Source of the DNA: Acidobacteriota bacterium
GTDB taxonomy: Bacteria > Acidobacteriota > Terriglobia > Terriglobales > Acidobacteriaceae
NCBI GenBank assembly: GCA_021818105.1
Contig: JAKAFB010000025.1
Coordinates: 1 to 41,426, forward strand
Reading direction: 5' to 3'
DNA: 41,426 nucleotides
This document shows positions 24,679 to 34,425 of the stretch, one piece after another; within the stretch, counting starts at the first letter, position 1; each line of letters opens with the position of its first letter. The position numbers and the translations under genes were made by a program. Below the pieces are notes generated by a model. That model did not search any database, had not been told where the DNA came from, and saw only the letters and a program-made list of their open reading frames with translations.

Positions 24679-27600
24679 ATGCGGCGCAGAATCAGCATCC
24701 TGCTGGCTGGCATCCTTGTCTTCATGGTCGGTCCCGCCGCCTCGTCAGAAACTCCTTCTTCCGCCAGCATCACGCTGCATACGGGCACTGCAGCCGCCCC
24801 GGTGGCCTCCACACTACCGCTCAGCCTGGACGACCCCTCAAATCGCGTCTTTCAGTGGAATAGCCTCCCCGTCCGCAGCATCACGTTCAGTGGCGTCTCT
24901 TCAGAGCGCCTTGCACCTCTGCCAGAACGTTTACCCATTTCGGTCGGCTCCGCTCTTACCCAGCAGGCACTCGCCGAAAGTCTGCGCAAGCTATACGCCA
25001 CCGGCCTCTACGACAACATAGAGGTAGAGGGAGCGCATGAAGGTGACGGCATCGCCCTCACCTTCAAGGGTGTTCCGCGCATGTTCGTCGGCGTCGTGAG
25101 CGTAGACGGCGCAAAGGGGGCAACCCTCAACACGCAGTTGGAGTACTCCAGCCGCCTCACCTTCGGCACGCGGTTCAGCAAGGCCAGACTCAGCCAGGCC
25201 TTGGCCGACATGCGCCAAACCCTCGCCGATAACGGCTATCACAAGCCCGTCATCGAGCCTACGCTCAATCCGCACCCTGAGGAGCAGTTGGTTGACATCC
25301 ATTTTCAGGTCGTCTCCGGCTCTCGCGCCCGCATCGACGGTGTCGAGGTCACCGGCGATTCGGGCATGAGCATTGACGACTTCCGCCGCCGCGCCCATCT
25401 CCGCGAAGGCTCATCGGTTGACCATGACACCGCCAACCGTGCCCTTGCCGGCGTCCTCAAGCACTACCAGAAGCATGACCGGCTCGAAGCCGAAATCAAG
25501 CTTGAGTCTGAGACTTACCTGCCGGAAAAGGGCCAGACGCACTTCCGCTTTTCCGCCAATCAGGGGCCCGTCGTCAAAGTGAACGTAGAAGGCGCCAAAA
25601 TTAGCGGGGAGCGTCTCAAGCACCTCGTCCCCGTCTATGAAGAAGGCACCGTCGACGAGGACCTCCTCAACGAGGGAAGCCACCGCATCCGGGACTACTT
25701 CCAGCGTGAGGGATTCTTTGACGTCAAGGTTGAACACAACCGCCATACTGAGGCGAATAAGGATGTCCTCATCGTCTACACCGTAACGCTAGGCCCCCGG
25801 CGCCGCGTTGTGCGTGTGGACGTTGCCGGCAATCATTACTTCGACTCAGCGACCCTCCGCGATCTGCTCAGTGTCCACGCGGCAGACGTATTGGACCGTC
25901 AGGGCCTGTACAGCCTGGCCCTGGTCAATGCAGACATCGACGCGCTCACCGCCGTGTATCAGAACAACGGTTTTTCGCAGGTAAAGATCACTCCAGCCAC
26001 CCGCCTTGTGGAGACGGACAAAACCCGCAAGTCGAAAAAGCCCGCGGGACTCGCCGTTGTCTACAACATCGACGAGGGCCCGCAGCAGCGTGTCGGCTCT
26101 GTGCAGATCGAGGGCAACGAGCACGTTCCCACGTCCGCGCTGCAACCCCTGATGAACACAGCGCCCGGCCAGCTCTTCTCCCCACAAAACCTCGCCGGCG
26201 ACCGCGACGGCATCATGACCAGCTACCTCAGCCGCGGCTTCGATCAAGTGCAGGTTACCGTTACACAGCAAGCCGAGCAGGCCGATCCCAGCAGGATGGA
26301 TGTCGCCTTCCACATCACCGAAGGCAAGCAGATCTTCGTGCGCAAGGTGCTCATCACTGGCCTCCACTTCACGCGCCGGGATACCGTCGCCCGCGCCATC
26401 ACTCTGCATCCGGGCGATCCGCTCGACCAGTCTGCCCTTGCGGAGATGCAACGAAACTTTTACGACCTGGCCCTCTTCAACGAGGTCAATACCGCCGTCG
26501 TCAATCCCCTGGGAAACGAAACGTACAAAACAATCCTCGTACACGCTATAGAGGCGCGTCGCTGGGCGCTCACCTATGGTCTCGGATTCGAGTCTCAAAC
26601 CGGCACCCCGCAAAACAACTGCGCCGGTTACATCGCCAGCGGTATTCCCTGTTCGCCCAATGGCAAAACCGGCATCAGCCCCCGCGTGCTCTTCAACGTC
26701 ACCCGCAACAACCTCTTCGGCAAGGAACAGTCGGCCTCAGTGCAAACCACCTACGGCCTCCTCGAGCAGGAGATCAACCTGCTGTTCCAGAATCCTCATG
26801 TCCGTGGCAACCGCAACATCGGCCTGACGTTTACCGGCGGCTACGCCAACAGCCAGGACGTGACGACGTACGTTGCCTCCAGGCTCGAAGCCGGCATGCA
26901 CTGGACACAGAAATTCGAGACACCCGGCGCCCTGCTCTCCAAGGCCAATACTTTCGTCTATGCGGTTGACTTCCGCCGCGTCAAGGTGGCCGCCAGCAGC
27001 TTGCAGGTTGGCCCCTCTGAGATTGATGCCCTCTCTGCCGCCGTGCGTGTCGCTGGTCCCGGCATCACCTGGATTCGCGACACGCGCGACGCTCCCCTCG
27101 ATGCGCATCGTGGAACCTACTCGAGCTTTCAGGAGTTCCTCTCCAACCATGCCTTCGGCTCGGAGGCACAGTTCGACCGCATCGACGTCTCGAACTCCAG
27201 CTTCTACAGCTTTGACAAGAATCGCTTCGTAGTGGCCCGCAACACGCGCTACGGCCAGGAGCGAGCTTACGGCAATGGCTCCGACATGCTCATCCCACTA
27301 CCTGAGCGCATGTACGCCGGTGGACCCATCTCGCTGCGCGCGTTCTCCATCAACGCAGCTGGACCGCGAGACCCCTATACGGGCTTTCCCGTTGGTGGCG
27401 CCGGCGCGTTGGTCAACGCCACGGAGTTGCGTCTGCCTCCGCCCACCCTTCCCTGGGTCGGCAACTCCGTCAGCTTTGTCCTGTTCCACGACATGGGCAA
27501 CGTCTTCACTAATGCTGGCGACGCCTGGGCCAGCGCCCTCCGCGTCACCCAGCCCGATCGCGACAAGTGCAAGATCCTCGGCCAGCCGCCCAACGGCCCA

Positions 27601-27837
27601 GTCACTTCCACAGGCCAATTCGGCGAGTGCAGCTTTAATTATTTCGCGCATGCCGCAGGCCTCGGCATGCGCTACCATACGCCCGTGGGGCCGATCCGGC
27701 TGGATTTCAGCTACACCTTGAATCCGCCTATCTACCCTGTCAACATCGACTACGGTCTCTCAGACCCTACGTCGAACCCGCATGTGGGAGAAGCCGATCA
27801 CTTCCACTTCTTCTTCAGCCTGGGGCAGACCTTCTGA
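24679..27837 (+). CDS. bamA: BamA-family outer-membrane assembly protein with seven POTRA-like domains
   Basis: A 1052-aa outer-membrane protein. A signal peptide (about 1-22) and a short linker lead into what I count as seven POTRA-like repeats: about 63-132, 133-212, 213-293, 294-369, 370-465, 466-547 and 548-623. Each starts with a V-x-V-x-G-type strand, for example VKVNVEGAKISGE, VRVDVAGNHYFDS, VGSVQIEGNEHVPTS and VRKVLITGLHFTRRD. The rest is an Omp85 16-strand barrel. The loop-6 motif, usually VRGF/Y, is LRAF in GGPISLRAFSI. Two cysteine pairs (NNCAGYIASGIPC; DKC...GEC) may form loop disulfides. E. coli BamA has five POTRAs and TamA three. ATG 24679 gives the signal peptide. The surA-like gene starts in the stop codon (TGATG). 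The paired protein is probably TamB downstream. Confidence 0.9.
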   Translation: MRRRISILLAGILVFMVGPAASSETPSSASITLHTGTAAAPVASTLPLSLDDPSNRVFQWNSLPVRSITFSGVSSERLAPLPERLPISVGSALTQQALAESLRKLYATGLYDNIEVEGAHEGDGIALTFKGVPRMFVGVVSVDGAKGATLNTQLEYSSRLTFGTRFSKARLSQALADMRQTLADNGYHKPVIEPTLNPHPEEQLVDIHFQVVSGSRARIDGVEVTGDSGMSIDDFRRRAHLREGSSVDHDTANRALAGVLKHYQKHDRLEAEIKLESETYLPEKGQTHFRFSANQGPVVKVNVEGAKISGERLKHLVPVYEEGTVDEDLLNEGSHRIRDYFQREGFFDVKVEHNRHTEANKDVLIVYTVTLGPRRRVVRVDVAGNHYFDSATLRDLLSVHAADVLDRQGLYSLALVNADIDALTAVYQNNGFSQVKITPATRLVETDKTRKSKKPAGLAVVYNIDEGPQQRVGSVQIEGNEHVPTSALQPLMNTAPGQLFSPQNLAGDRDGIMTSYLSRGFDQVQVTVTQQAEQADPSRMDVAFHITEGKQIFVRKVLITGLHFTRRDTVARAITLHPGDPLDQSALAEMQRNFYDLALFNEVNTAVVNPLGNETYKTILVHAIEARRWALTYGLGFESQTGTPQNNCAGYIASGIPCSPNGKTGISPRVLFNVTRNNLFGKEQSASVQTTYGLLEQEINLLFQNPHVRGNRNIGLTFTGGYANSQDVTTYVASRLEAGMHWTQKFETPGALLSKANTFVYAVDFRRVKVAASSLQVGPSEIDALSAAVRVAGPGITWIRDTRDAPLDAHRGTYSSFQEFLSNHAFGSEAQFDRIDVSNSSFYSFDKNRFVVARNTRYGQERAYGNGSDMLIPLPERMYAGGPISLRAFSINAAGPRDPYTGFPVGGAGALVNATELRLPPPTLPWVGNSVSFVLFHDMGNVFTNAGDAWASALRVTQPDRDKCKILGQPPNGPVTSTGQFGECSFNYFAHAAGLGMRYHTPVGPIRLDFSYTLNPPIYPVNIDYGLSDPTSNPHVGEADHFHFFFSLGQTF

Positions 27838-28610
27838 TGCGCTCGCGAACCCCAATTCGGACGCAGCATCTGCATCGCCGCATCCGGCTCATGCTCGCCG
27901 CATGCGTTTTGTGGCCCATTGCCGCATACGCCCAGACGACTCCGCAATCGTCCTCCCCCATCGTGCTCGACCGAGTCGTCGCCGTTGTCAACAATCAGGC
28001 TATCCTCAGCAGCGACGTAGATGACGAGATGCGCCTCTCCATTCTCGAACAGCGCGCCGCCGCTCGCGCCAAGGAAACGCCACAGGACGCTCTGCAGCGG
28101 ATCATCAGCCGCACATTGATTCAGCAACAGATGCGCGAGCAGGATTCCCAGGCATCCCAGCCCACCGACGAGCAGGTCACCGCACGCATCGCCACCATCC
28201 GCAACGAGTTGCCGGCCTGCATCCTCGCCAACTGCGCGACAGACGCCGGATGGAAAGACTTCCTTGCCAGCCACGGCCTTACCCAGCAAAGGGTTGAGAA
28301 GTACCTGCGGAATCGCCTCGCCATCCTCCACTTCATCGAGCTGCGTTTTCGCCCGGCCATCAGCATCCCTCGCAGCGAAATTGACACCTATTACAAAGAC
28401 ACACTTTTGCCCCAGTATCCCAAAGACCAGGCCATTCCGCCGCTGGAGCAGGTAGAGCCGCGCATTCGGGAGATTCTGCTGCAGCAGCACGTAAACATCC
28501 TCTTCAGTGACTGGCTCGACAATCTCCGCAAGGAGGGCGATGTCGAAGTCCTTGACCCATCGCTGGAAACCGACGCGGCTCCGGCCCCAACACCAGCGGG
28601 TGCACAATGA
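27837..28610 (+). CDS. SurA-like periplasmic chaperone lacking parvulin domains
   Basis: A 257-aa exported protein with a signal peptide ending near AAYA-Q (about residue 32). The SurA N-terminal domain follows: LDRVVAVVNNQAILSSDVDDEMRL, then helices with DALQRIISRTLIQQQM, a pattern shared by SurA, PrsA and PpiD. Full SurA continues into one or two parvulin peptidyl-prolyl isomerase domains; here the chain goes from IPRSEIDTYYKDTLLPQY almost directly to a C-terminal helix (EILLQQHVNILFSDWLDNLRKEG), with no parvulin signature. It is therefore predicted to be a chaperone without isomerase activity. A cysteine pair (ACILANC) is unusual. Its ATG overlaps the bamA stop and its stop overlaps the tamB start (ATGA), so the three are translated together. 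Confidence 0.85.
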   Translation: MRSRTPIRTQHLHRRIRLMLAACVLWPIAAYAQTTPQSSSPIVLDRVVAVVNNQAILSSDVDDEMRLSILEQRAAARAKETPQDALQRIISRTLIQQQMREQDSQASQPTDEQVTARIATIRNELPACILANCATDAGWKDFLASHGLTQQRVEKYLRNRLAILHFIELRFRPAISIPRSEIDTYYKDTLLPQYPKDQAIPPLEQVEPRIREILLQQHVNILFSDWLDNLRKEGDVEVLDPSLETDAAPAPTPAGAQ

Positions 28611-31600
28611 CCGATTCCATCTCCATCACGGCCATCCCGCCTGAGCCACCCACCTCGCCTCGTCGACGCCGCAGGCTTCTCACGCTCTGGACTGGTGCAG
28701 GCTTCGCCCTGCTCTTCCTCGCGGCTGTCGCAAGCCTTGTCCTCTGGGTCAGGTCCAGTAGTTGCGAGAACCTCGTCCGCAAGGAACTGATCACGCGCAT
28801 CGAGTCCTCTTCAGGCGGCCGTGTGGAGATTGCATCCTTCCGCTGGAAGCCCTTTCGCCTCCAGGCCGACGTCGATGGTCTCGTGATTCACGGCCTTGAA
28901 AAGCCCGGCGAGGCCCCGTACGCCCGTGTAGGCCACATGAGTGTCCAGCTCAGCATCCTCGGCTTCCTCAGCCCACGCATCCTGCTGCGCACTCTCGAGG
29001 TCGAGCAGCCCGCACTACACCTGATCGTTTATCCCGATGGGTCAACGAATCAGCCCCGCCCACGCAGCACCGCCAGAACCGCAAAGCCTGTCCTCGACAC
29101 ACTCTTTGACCTCAAGGCAGGCCAAGTCGACATCCGGCAGGGCATTCTGGACTATGAAAATCGCGCTGCCACGTTCGACTACCAGCACCGCTTCCTGCCC
29201 CTCGACTTCACCGCAACCCACGTGGCCGTCCGCGTCGTCTACGTTCCACCCGCAACACTCGCTCCGGTCAATGGAACTTCGTCCTCCGTGTGGCCAGCCG
29301 GAAAGAATCCCGAGTACTACCGCATCGAACTCGGCGCCCGCGACATCGACCTCACGCGCGGCTCAGCGCTTCACGCCATAGAGCTGCCTGTCAGCGGTTT
29401 CATGCAGGCCACACTCGACCTCACCCGCACTGATGCCTATTTGCGGGAGCTACGCCTCACCGCCCGCAGCAAGGATGAGGGCACGCACAGCCTCATCATC
29501 GCAGGCTCGCTCTCTGACTTTCATCGCCCCCGCTGGCAGGGCACCCTACAAGGCGACCTCGACATGCGCCTCCTTGAGCCCATCACCGGCTACACAGACA
29601 CGCCTGAGGGCCTGGCTCATCTCGATCTCACCGCGCAGGGTGAGGACGGCCAATTCCGCATTGACGGCACCGTCCACGCCGATAAGGCTGCCTACGTCGG
29701 CTCAGGCGTTACAGCCCATGGAGTGGGTCTCGATGCACGGGTACACGCCGATCCGGAACAGTTGTTCATCTCCTCGATAGTTGCTCGCTTACAACAAGGC
29801 GGTCAGCTCGAAGGCACCGTCGCACTCAACCACTGGTTGCCTCCCGTCCCCGGCGCTACCACGATCGAGGAAGCACCGCCCATGCCCATCCTGCGCGGCA
29901 AGCGCATGCGCAGGCAGCCAACTCCCCAGCCACATCCGGCCAAGCCTGCTGATGTCATCACCATTCCCGTTGACGGCAAGGTCTCTGCCCAGTTGCACGA
30001 TGTCCCGCTCGATGCTGTCCTCGACATCGTCAGCCAGCCGCCCTTCCAGCGGCTCGGCCTTGGTGCGCTGCTGAATGGTCCCGCCACGGCTACATGGGTC
30101 AAAGGTGACAATAAGACTCTCGCTGTCGGCGCTCACCTCGACGTAAGCCCGGCGACGCATCCGCTGGCAGGTGAGGTCCCCGTCACTGGCGTAATAGACG
30201 GCATCTACACACAGCGCAACGGCGCCGTTGATCTGCGCCAGCTCAACGTCACCCTGCCCGCAAGCCACCTTGAGGCTCACGGCCACATCGGCGCCTATCC
30301 TCTCACCAGTTCCACATCCATCAACGTCTCGTTCCGCTCCCGCAATCTGCGGGATTTCGACACCGTCCTGCGCGATCTCGGACTCAGGCGCCACAAACTC
30401 TCGGGTGCGGCTGCTCTCCCTGTCACTATCGGCGGCGAAGCAGATTTGGACGGCACCTGGACCGGATCGCTCGTAGACCCGCACATTGCCGGCTCCCTCC
30501 ATGCCAACGACCTCACCCTGGAGATGCCCCCCAAGGCAGGAGAGGCCCCCGACAACCCCCAGCGTGTTCACTGGGACGCCCTTGAAGCCACCGGCAGCTT
30601 TTCCACACCGCAGATCTCCATCGAGCGTGCCGAGTTGCGCCACGGTCCTGCATCTATTGCCCTGCAGGGCACGCTCACTGCCGCCAAACCTGCCGCCAAA
30701 TCCGCCAGCCTCGCCTACGACGCCGACTCCGTTCTCCACGCCCACATAAGCGCCTCCCAAGTCAGCACGGACGAGCTGCTCTCACTCCTGGGACAGAAGC
30801 TCCCCGTATCCGGCCAGCTCAGCACACAATTCCAAGCCGATGGTCCCCTGCAATCTCTTGATGGATCCGGCTGGGTACAGCTCGACAAAGCCACTATTTA
30901 TAGCGAATCTGTCTCCCGGATCCGTGCACAGGGCAAAATCACAGGGCCAGTCATTCAGCTCTCATCCGTCACTCTCAATGAACAGGCCGGCAAACTCACT
31001 GCCTCCGGCTCATACAACACCAGCGATCGCCAGTTCCAGTTCGAGGCTCAATGCGCGTCCATCGACATCTCCCCCCTCAGCCATATTCGTCAGGCAAATC
31101 TCGGCGTCACGGGCAAGCTCAGCCTTAATGTCACCGGCAAGGGCACCCTCAGTGACCCGCAGATACAGGGCCGTGGCACCCTCACCAACGTCTCAGTTCG
31201 CGGTGAACAATTCGGCAACGTAATCCTCAACGCTCACACTATTCATCGCTCGTTGGTCTACGACCTCACCAGCCACTTTGAAACCGCCGAGCTCTCCGCG
31301 CACGGTAAAACCTCCCTGGATGTCGGCTACGAAACACAGGCTACTCTCCACTTTTCTCAGTTTGACGTTGGCGCGCCGCTACGCATGGCACAGGTTCCAG
31401 GCCTCACCGGCAAGTCCTCGCTCGCCGGTACTGTCACCATCGAAGGGCCCCTCGCGCATCCTCGCCAGTTGCGTGGCGATGCCCGCATCCAGCAGCTCGC
31501 TATGACTGTTGCCGGTGTCCACCTGCAAAGCGAAGGCCCTGTTCATGCCGCGCTCGCTGACAAGCGCATCAGTCTGGATCCCCTCCACGTCGTCGGTGAG

Positions 31601-32926
31601 GAAACCGACCTGCACGCGCAAGGCACCATCGACTTTGCTGCCCACCGCCAGCTTGACCTCGCAGCCAGCGGTTCCATCAATCTAAAGCTCATTGAGACAC
31701 TCGATCCCGACCTCACTGCCACCGGCATCACCACCTTCGAAGTCCGCGCCCACGGCACCCTGCAAAACCCAGGCCTCACTGGACGCATCGATTTCCAGAA
31801 CGCATCGCTCGCCCTCGAAGACCTGCCCAATAGCCTCAGCCAGCTCCACGGCACTTTGGTCTTTAATCAAAACCGCCTTGAAGTCCGCTCCCTCACCGCC
31901 ACCACCGGCGGCGGGCAGCTCAGCGTTGCCGGATATCTCGCCTACCAGCAAGGCATCTTTGCCGACCTCACTGCCACCGGCAAGGGCATCCGCATCCGCT
32001 ACCCCCAAGGCGTCAGCTCATTGGCCGATGCCACACTTCATTTGCAAGGAACAAGAAATAGTCTTCTGCTCAGCGGCAACGCGATGATTACGCGCTTCTC
32101 CGTCAGCCCGGACCTCGATATCGCCGCACTCGCCGCGCAGGCCACAAAGATCCAGCCCATTGCCTCGCCGGATGCTCCTTCCAATCACGTGCGGCTCGAC
32201 TTCCACATCCTCTCCTCGCCGCAGCTCAACTTCCAGAACGCCTACGCCAAGCTTGCCGGCAATGTGGACCTCCAGGTCCGCGGTACACTCGCATCGCCCT
32301 CCGTCCTTGGCCGCATCTCCGTCACCGAAGGCAGTGCCAATATTGCGGGCACCCGCTACGACTTACAGCGTGGCGACATCGCCTTCACCAACCCAGTCCG
32401 CATTCAACCCGTCATCGACCTCAATGCAACCGCCCGCGTGCAGGACTACGACATCACCCTCGGCCTCCACGGCCCGCCCAGCAACCTCTCCGTCAGCTAT
32501 CGCAGCGATCCGCCGCTCCCTCCCGGTGACATCGTCGCCCTCCTCACCCTCGGCCGCACTCAGGATCAGGAGCGTCTCTACACGCAGCAGCAGGAGCAGG
32601 CCAGCGGCAACCCTGCCACCGACGCTCTCCTAGGCGGCGCGCTCAACGCCACCGTCAGCAGCCGTGTGCAAAAAATCTTTGGTGCGGGCTCCGTCAAGGT
32701 CGATCCCAACTACCTCGGCGTCCTCGGAAACTCCACCACCCGCATCACCGTCGAAGAGCAGCTCGGCCGCAACGTCATCCTGACTTATGCAACGGATGTA
32801 GACACCACCGCGCAGCAGCTCCTGCAGGTTGAAGTTGCCATCAACCGCCACGTCTCCCTGCTCGTGGCTCACGATGAGTCAGGCGTCTTCTCCATGGTCA
32901 TTAAGGCCACGCGCCGTTACCGCTAA
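28607..32926 (+). CDS. tamB: TamB-family translocation and assembly module protein
   Basis: A 1439-aa inner-membrane-anchored periplasmic protein. After a proline-rich and arginine-rich N-terminus there is one membrane helix (about 24-48), then a very long array of beta strands, the AsmA-like/TamB repeat groove thought to move lipids or assist outer-membrane protein assembly. The C-terminal DUF490 domain is clear: NIAGTRYDLQRGDIAF, then SYRSDPPLPPGDIVALLTLGRT, SSRVQKIFGAGSVKVDP and TRITVEEQLGRNVILTYATD. The length fits the family (about 1100-1500). It starts four bases inside the surA-like stop codon. No tamA is present here, so the upstream BamA homologue is the natural barrel partner. Confidence 0.93.
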   Translation: MTDSISITAIPPEPPTSPRRRRRLLTLWTGAGFALLFLAAVASLVLWVRSSSCENLVRKELITRIESSSGGRVEIASFRWKPFRLQADVDGLVIHGLEKPGEAPYARVGHMSVQLSILGFLSPRILLRTLEVEQPALHLIVYPDGSTNQPRPRSTARTAKPVLDTLFDLKAGQVDIRQGILDYENRAATFDYQHRFLPLDFTATHVAVRVVYVPPATLAPVNGTSSSVWPAGKNPEYYRIELGARDIDLTRGSALHAIELPVSGFMQATLDLTRTDAYLRELRLTARSKDEGTHSLIIAGSLSDFHRPRWQGTLQGDLDMRLLEPITGYTDTPEGLAHLDLTAQGEDGQFRIDGTVHADKAAYVGSGVTAHGVGLDARVHADPEQLFISSIVARLQQGGQLEGTVALNHWLPPVPGATTIEEAPPMPILRGKRMRRQPTPQPHPAKPADVITIPVDGKVSAQLHDVPLDAVLDIVSQPPFQRLGLGALLNGPATATWVKGDNKTLAVGAHLDVSPATHPLAGEVPVTGVIDGIYTQRNGAVDLRQLNVTLPASHLEAHGHIGAYPLTSSTSINVSFRSRNLRDFDTVLRDLGLRRHKLSGAAALPVTIGGEADLDGTWTGSLVDPHIAGSLHANDLTLEMPPKAGEAPDNPQRVHWDALEATGSFSTPQISIERAELRHGPASIALQGTLTAAKPAAKSASLAYDADSVLHAHISASQVSTDELLSLLGQKLPVSGQLSTQFQADGPLQSLDGSGWVQLDKATIYSESVSRIRAQGKITGPVIQLSSVTLNEQAGKLTASGSYNTSDRQFQFEAQCASIDISPLSHIRQANLGVTGKLSLNVTGKGTLSDPQIQGRGTLTNVSVRGEQFGNVILNAHTIHRSLVYDLTSHFETAELSAHGKTSLDVGYETQATLHFSQFDVGAPLRMAQVPGLTGKSSLAGTVTIEGPLAHPRQLRGDARIQQLAMTVAGVHLQSEGPVHAALADKRISLDPLHVVGEETDLHAQGTIDFAAHRQLDLAASGSINLKLIETLDPDLTATGITTFEVRAHGTLQNPGLTGRIDFQNASLALEDLPNSLSQLHGTLVFNQNRLEVRSLTATTGGGQLSVAGYLAYQQGIFADLTATGKGIRIRYPQGVSSLADATLHLQGTRNSLLLSGNAMITRFSVSPDLDIAALAAQATKIQPIASPDAPSNHVRLDFHILSSPQLNFQNAYAKLAGNVDLQVRGTLASPSVLGRISVTEGSANIAGTRYDLQRGDIAFTNPVRIQPVIDLNATARVQDYDITLGLHGPPSNLSVSYRSDPPLPPGDIVALLTLGRTQDQERLYTQQQEQASGNPATDALLGGALNATVSSRVQKIFGAGSVKVDPNYLGVLGNSTTRITVEEQLGRNVILTYATDVDTTAQQLLQVEVAINRHVSLLVAHDESGVFSMVIKATRRYR

Positions 32927-33056
32927 AGCAATACCTGTGTGGCTGGGCCCTGATACCGCTGCATTGCATTCCCCCCGGCATTTTTGCCTTGACTCCCCGA
33001 CACATTTACACGACTGTAATCATGCACGGCTTCCCAATCCCTACACTTGACTCGCT

Positions 33057-33407
33057 ATGCTCCACGAAACTCCGCTGACCATCGACCGTCGTCCCGGCAA
33101 GTCCGAGCAGACCTGCGTCTACAGCCTCACTGGGCCGCTCATCCTCCGCAACATCTTTGAGTTGCAGCACGAACTGCGCCGCAATCCGCCGCAGCCCCTC
33201 ACCATCTTCGACATCTCCGGCGTTCCCTACATGGACTCAGCCGGCATGGGCCTCGTGATGAATCACTATGTCCATTGCCAGACCAAGGGCCGCCGCATGG
33301 TCGTCGCCGGCGCCAACGATCGCATCCTCGGTCTTTTCAGGCTCACAAAGGTCGACACCATCCTTCCCCTCGCCGCCAGCCCCCAGGACGCCGAGCCCGA
33401 CGCATAG
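33057..33407 (+). CDS. STAS-domain protein (anti-anti-sigma-like)
   Basis: A 116-aa single STAS domain. The signature FDISGVPYMDSAGMGLVMNHY (about 51-71, in outline) holds S61 after D60, the phosphorylation site in SpoIIAA/RsbV proteins. Members bind anti-sigma kinases and are switched by phosphorylation. No partner kinase or phosphatase is in this window, so the pathway is unknown. The gene stands 130 bases after tamB; TTGACT at 32989 and TGTAAT at 33015 lie before it but 20 bases apart, too far for a confident promoter. No ribosome site is visible. ubiA-family follows after 57 bases. Confidence 0.85.
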   Translation: MLHETPLTIDRRPGKSEQTCVYSLTGPLILRNIFELQHELRRNPPQPLTIFDISGVPYMDSAGMGLVMNHYVHCQTKGRRMVVAGANDRILGLFRLTKVDTILPLAASPQDAEPDA

Positions 33408-33464
33408 TCCAACTTCCCTATCCGCCCTCGCCCCTCCATTACACTGGTACATGGAGCAGGCTTG

Positions 33465-34328
33465 ATGGGAATGTTGGCTAAGACACGCACTACGCTGGAG
33501 ATGATCAAGTGGGAGCACTCGATCTTCGCGCTCCCGTTTGCCCTCACCGCCACCATCCTTGCCGCTCATGGCCTGCCCGCATGGCGGACACTCGGCTGGA
33601 TCATCGTTGCCATGGTCACCGCCCGTTCCAGCGCCATGGCCTTCAATCGCTGGGCTGACGCCGACCTCGACGCAGCCAATCCCCGCACTAGGGCCCGCGC
33701 CATCCCTGCAGGCCTTCTCTCGCGCCAGTTCGTACTCGGCTTCACTCTGCTCATGGCCTTGGCGTTCGTCCTCGCCGCCGCTCAGCTCAATCGCCTCACG
33801 CTCTATCTCTCTCCTATTGTCCTCATTGTCCTGCTCGGCTACAGCTATATGAAGCGCCTCACCCGCTGGTCGCATCTCGTCCTCGGCCTTGCGCTAGGCC
33901 TCGCGCCTTCAGCAGCCTGGATCGCCGTCTGCGGCAGCCTTGACCCACGCATCGTCGTGCTCACCGCAGCCGTCACCCTCTGGGTCGGCGGCTTCGATGT
34001 CCTCTACGCATGCCAGGACTACGACCACGACCGCACCGTCGCCTTGCACAGCCTGCCCAAGGCAATCGGTATCCCCGCAGCTTTCTGGGCCGCGCGCCTC
34101 ATGCACCTCGCAATGCTTGCGCTCCTCGCATGGTTCGGATCTCTCTTTTCCTTCGGCCTCGCCGGCTGGCTCGGCGTCGCTGCCGTCGGCCTCTTGCTGG
34201 CTTATGAGCACGCCATCGTCTCGCCCCGCGACCTTCGCCGCCTCAACGCGGCTTTTTTTACCATGAACGGCGTCATTGCCATGGTCTTTCTCGCCTTTGT
34301 CGCAACTGACCTATGGCTGCGCCGCTGA
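33465..34328 (+). CDS. UbiA-family polyprenyltransferase (MqnP/UbiA-like)
   Basis: A 287-aa integral membrane enzyme with about eight hydrophobic helices that attaches a polyprenyl chain to an aromatic acceptor in quinone synthesis. The first Asp-rich motif is N61-R-W-A-D65-A-D-L-D69 followed by NPRTRARAIPAG; the second is YACQDYDHDRTVALHSLPKAIG-like (about 188-209, in outline). The AMAFNRWADADLD and YACQDYDxD forms resemble the 4-hydroxybenzoate-polyprenyltransferase group that includes MqnP of the futalosine menaquinone route, but UbiA-type use cannot be excluded. ATG 33465 is preferred, since GGAG at 33453-33456 lies 8 bases upstream; TTG 33462 and ATG 33471 are alternatives. Confidence 0.9.
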   Translation: MGMLAKTRTTLEMIKWEHSIFALPFALTATILAAHGLPAWRTLGWIIVAMVTARSSAMAFNRWADADLDAANPRTRARAIPAGLLSRQFVLGFTLLMALAFVLAAAQLNRLTLYLSPIVLIVLLGYSYMKRLTRWSHLVLGLALGLAPSAAWIAVCGSLDPRIVVLTAAVTLWVGGFDVLYACQDYDHDRTVALHSLPKAIGIPAAFWAARLMHLAMLALLAWFGSLFSFGLAGWLGVAAVGLLLAYEHAIVSPRDLRRLNAAFFTMNGVIAMVFLAFVATDLWLRR

Positions 34329-34425
34329 GCCCTGCCCCACTCAAAACTGTGCTATCGTGCCATTGACCCCACTCCCCAAACGCGGCACAACCACGTCATC
34401 CGACCACAGGAGAACCAGCCTCGGC

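Noticed and set aside
32989-33020. TTGACT and TGTAAT as a promoter for the STAS gene
   Set aside because: The spacing is 20 bases, outside the normal 16-18 range.
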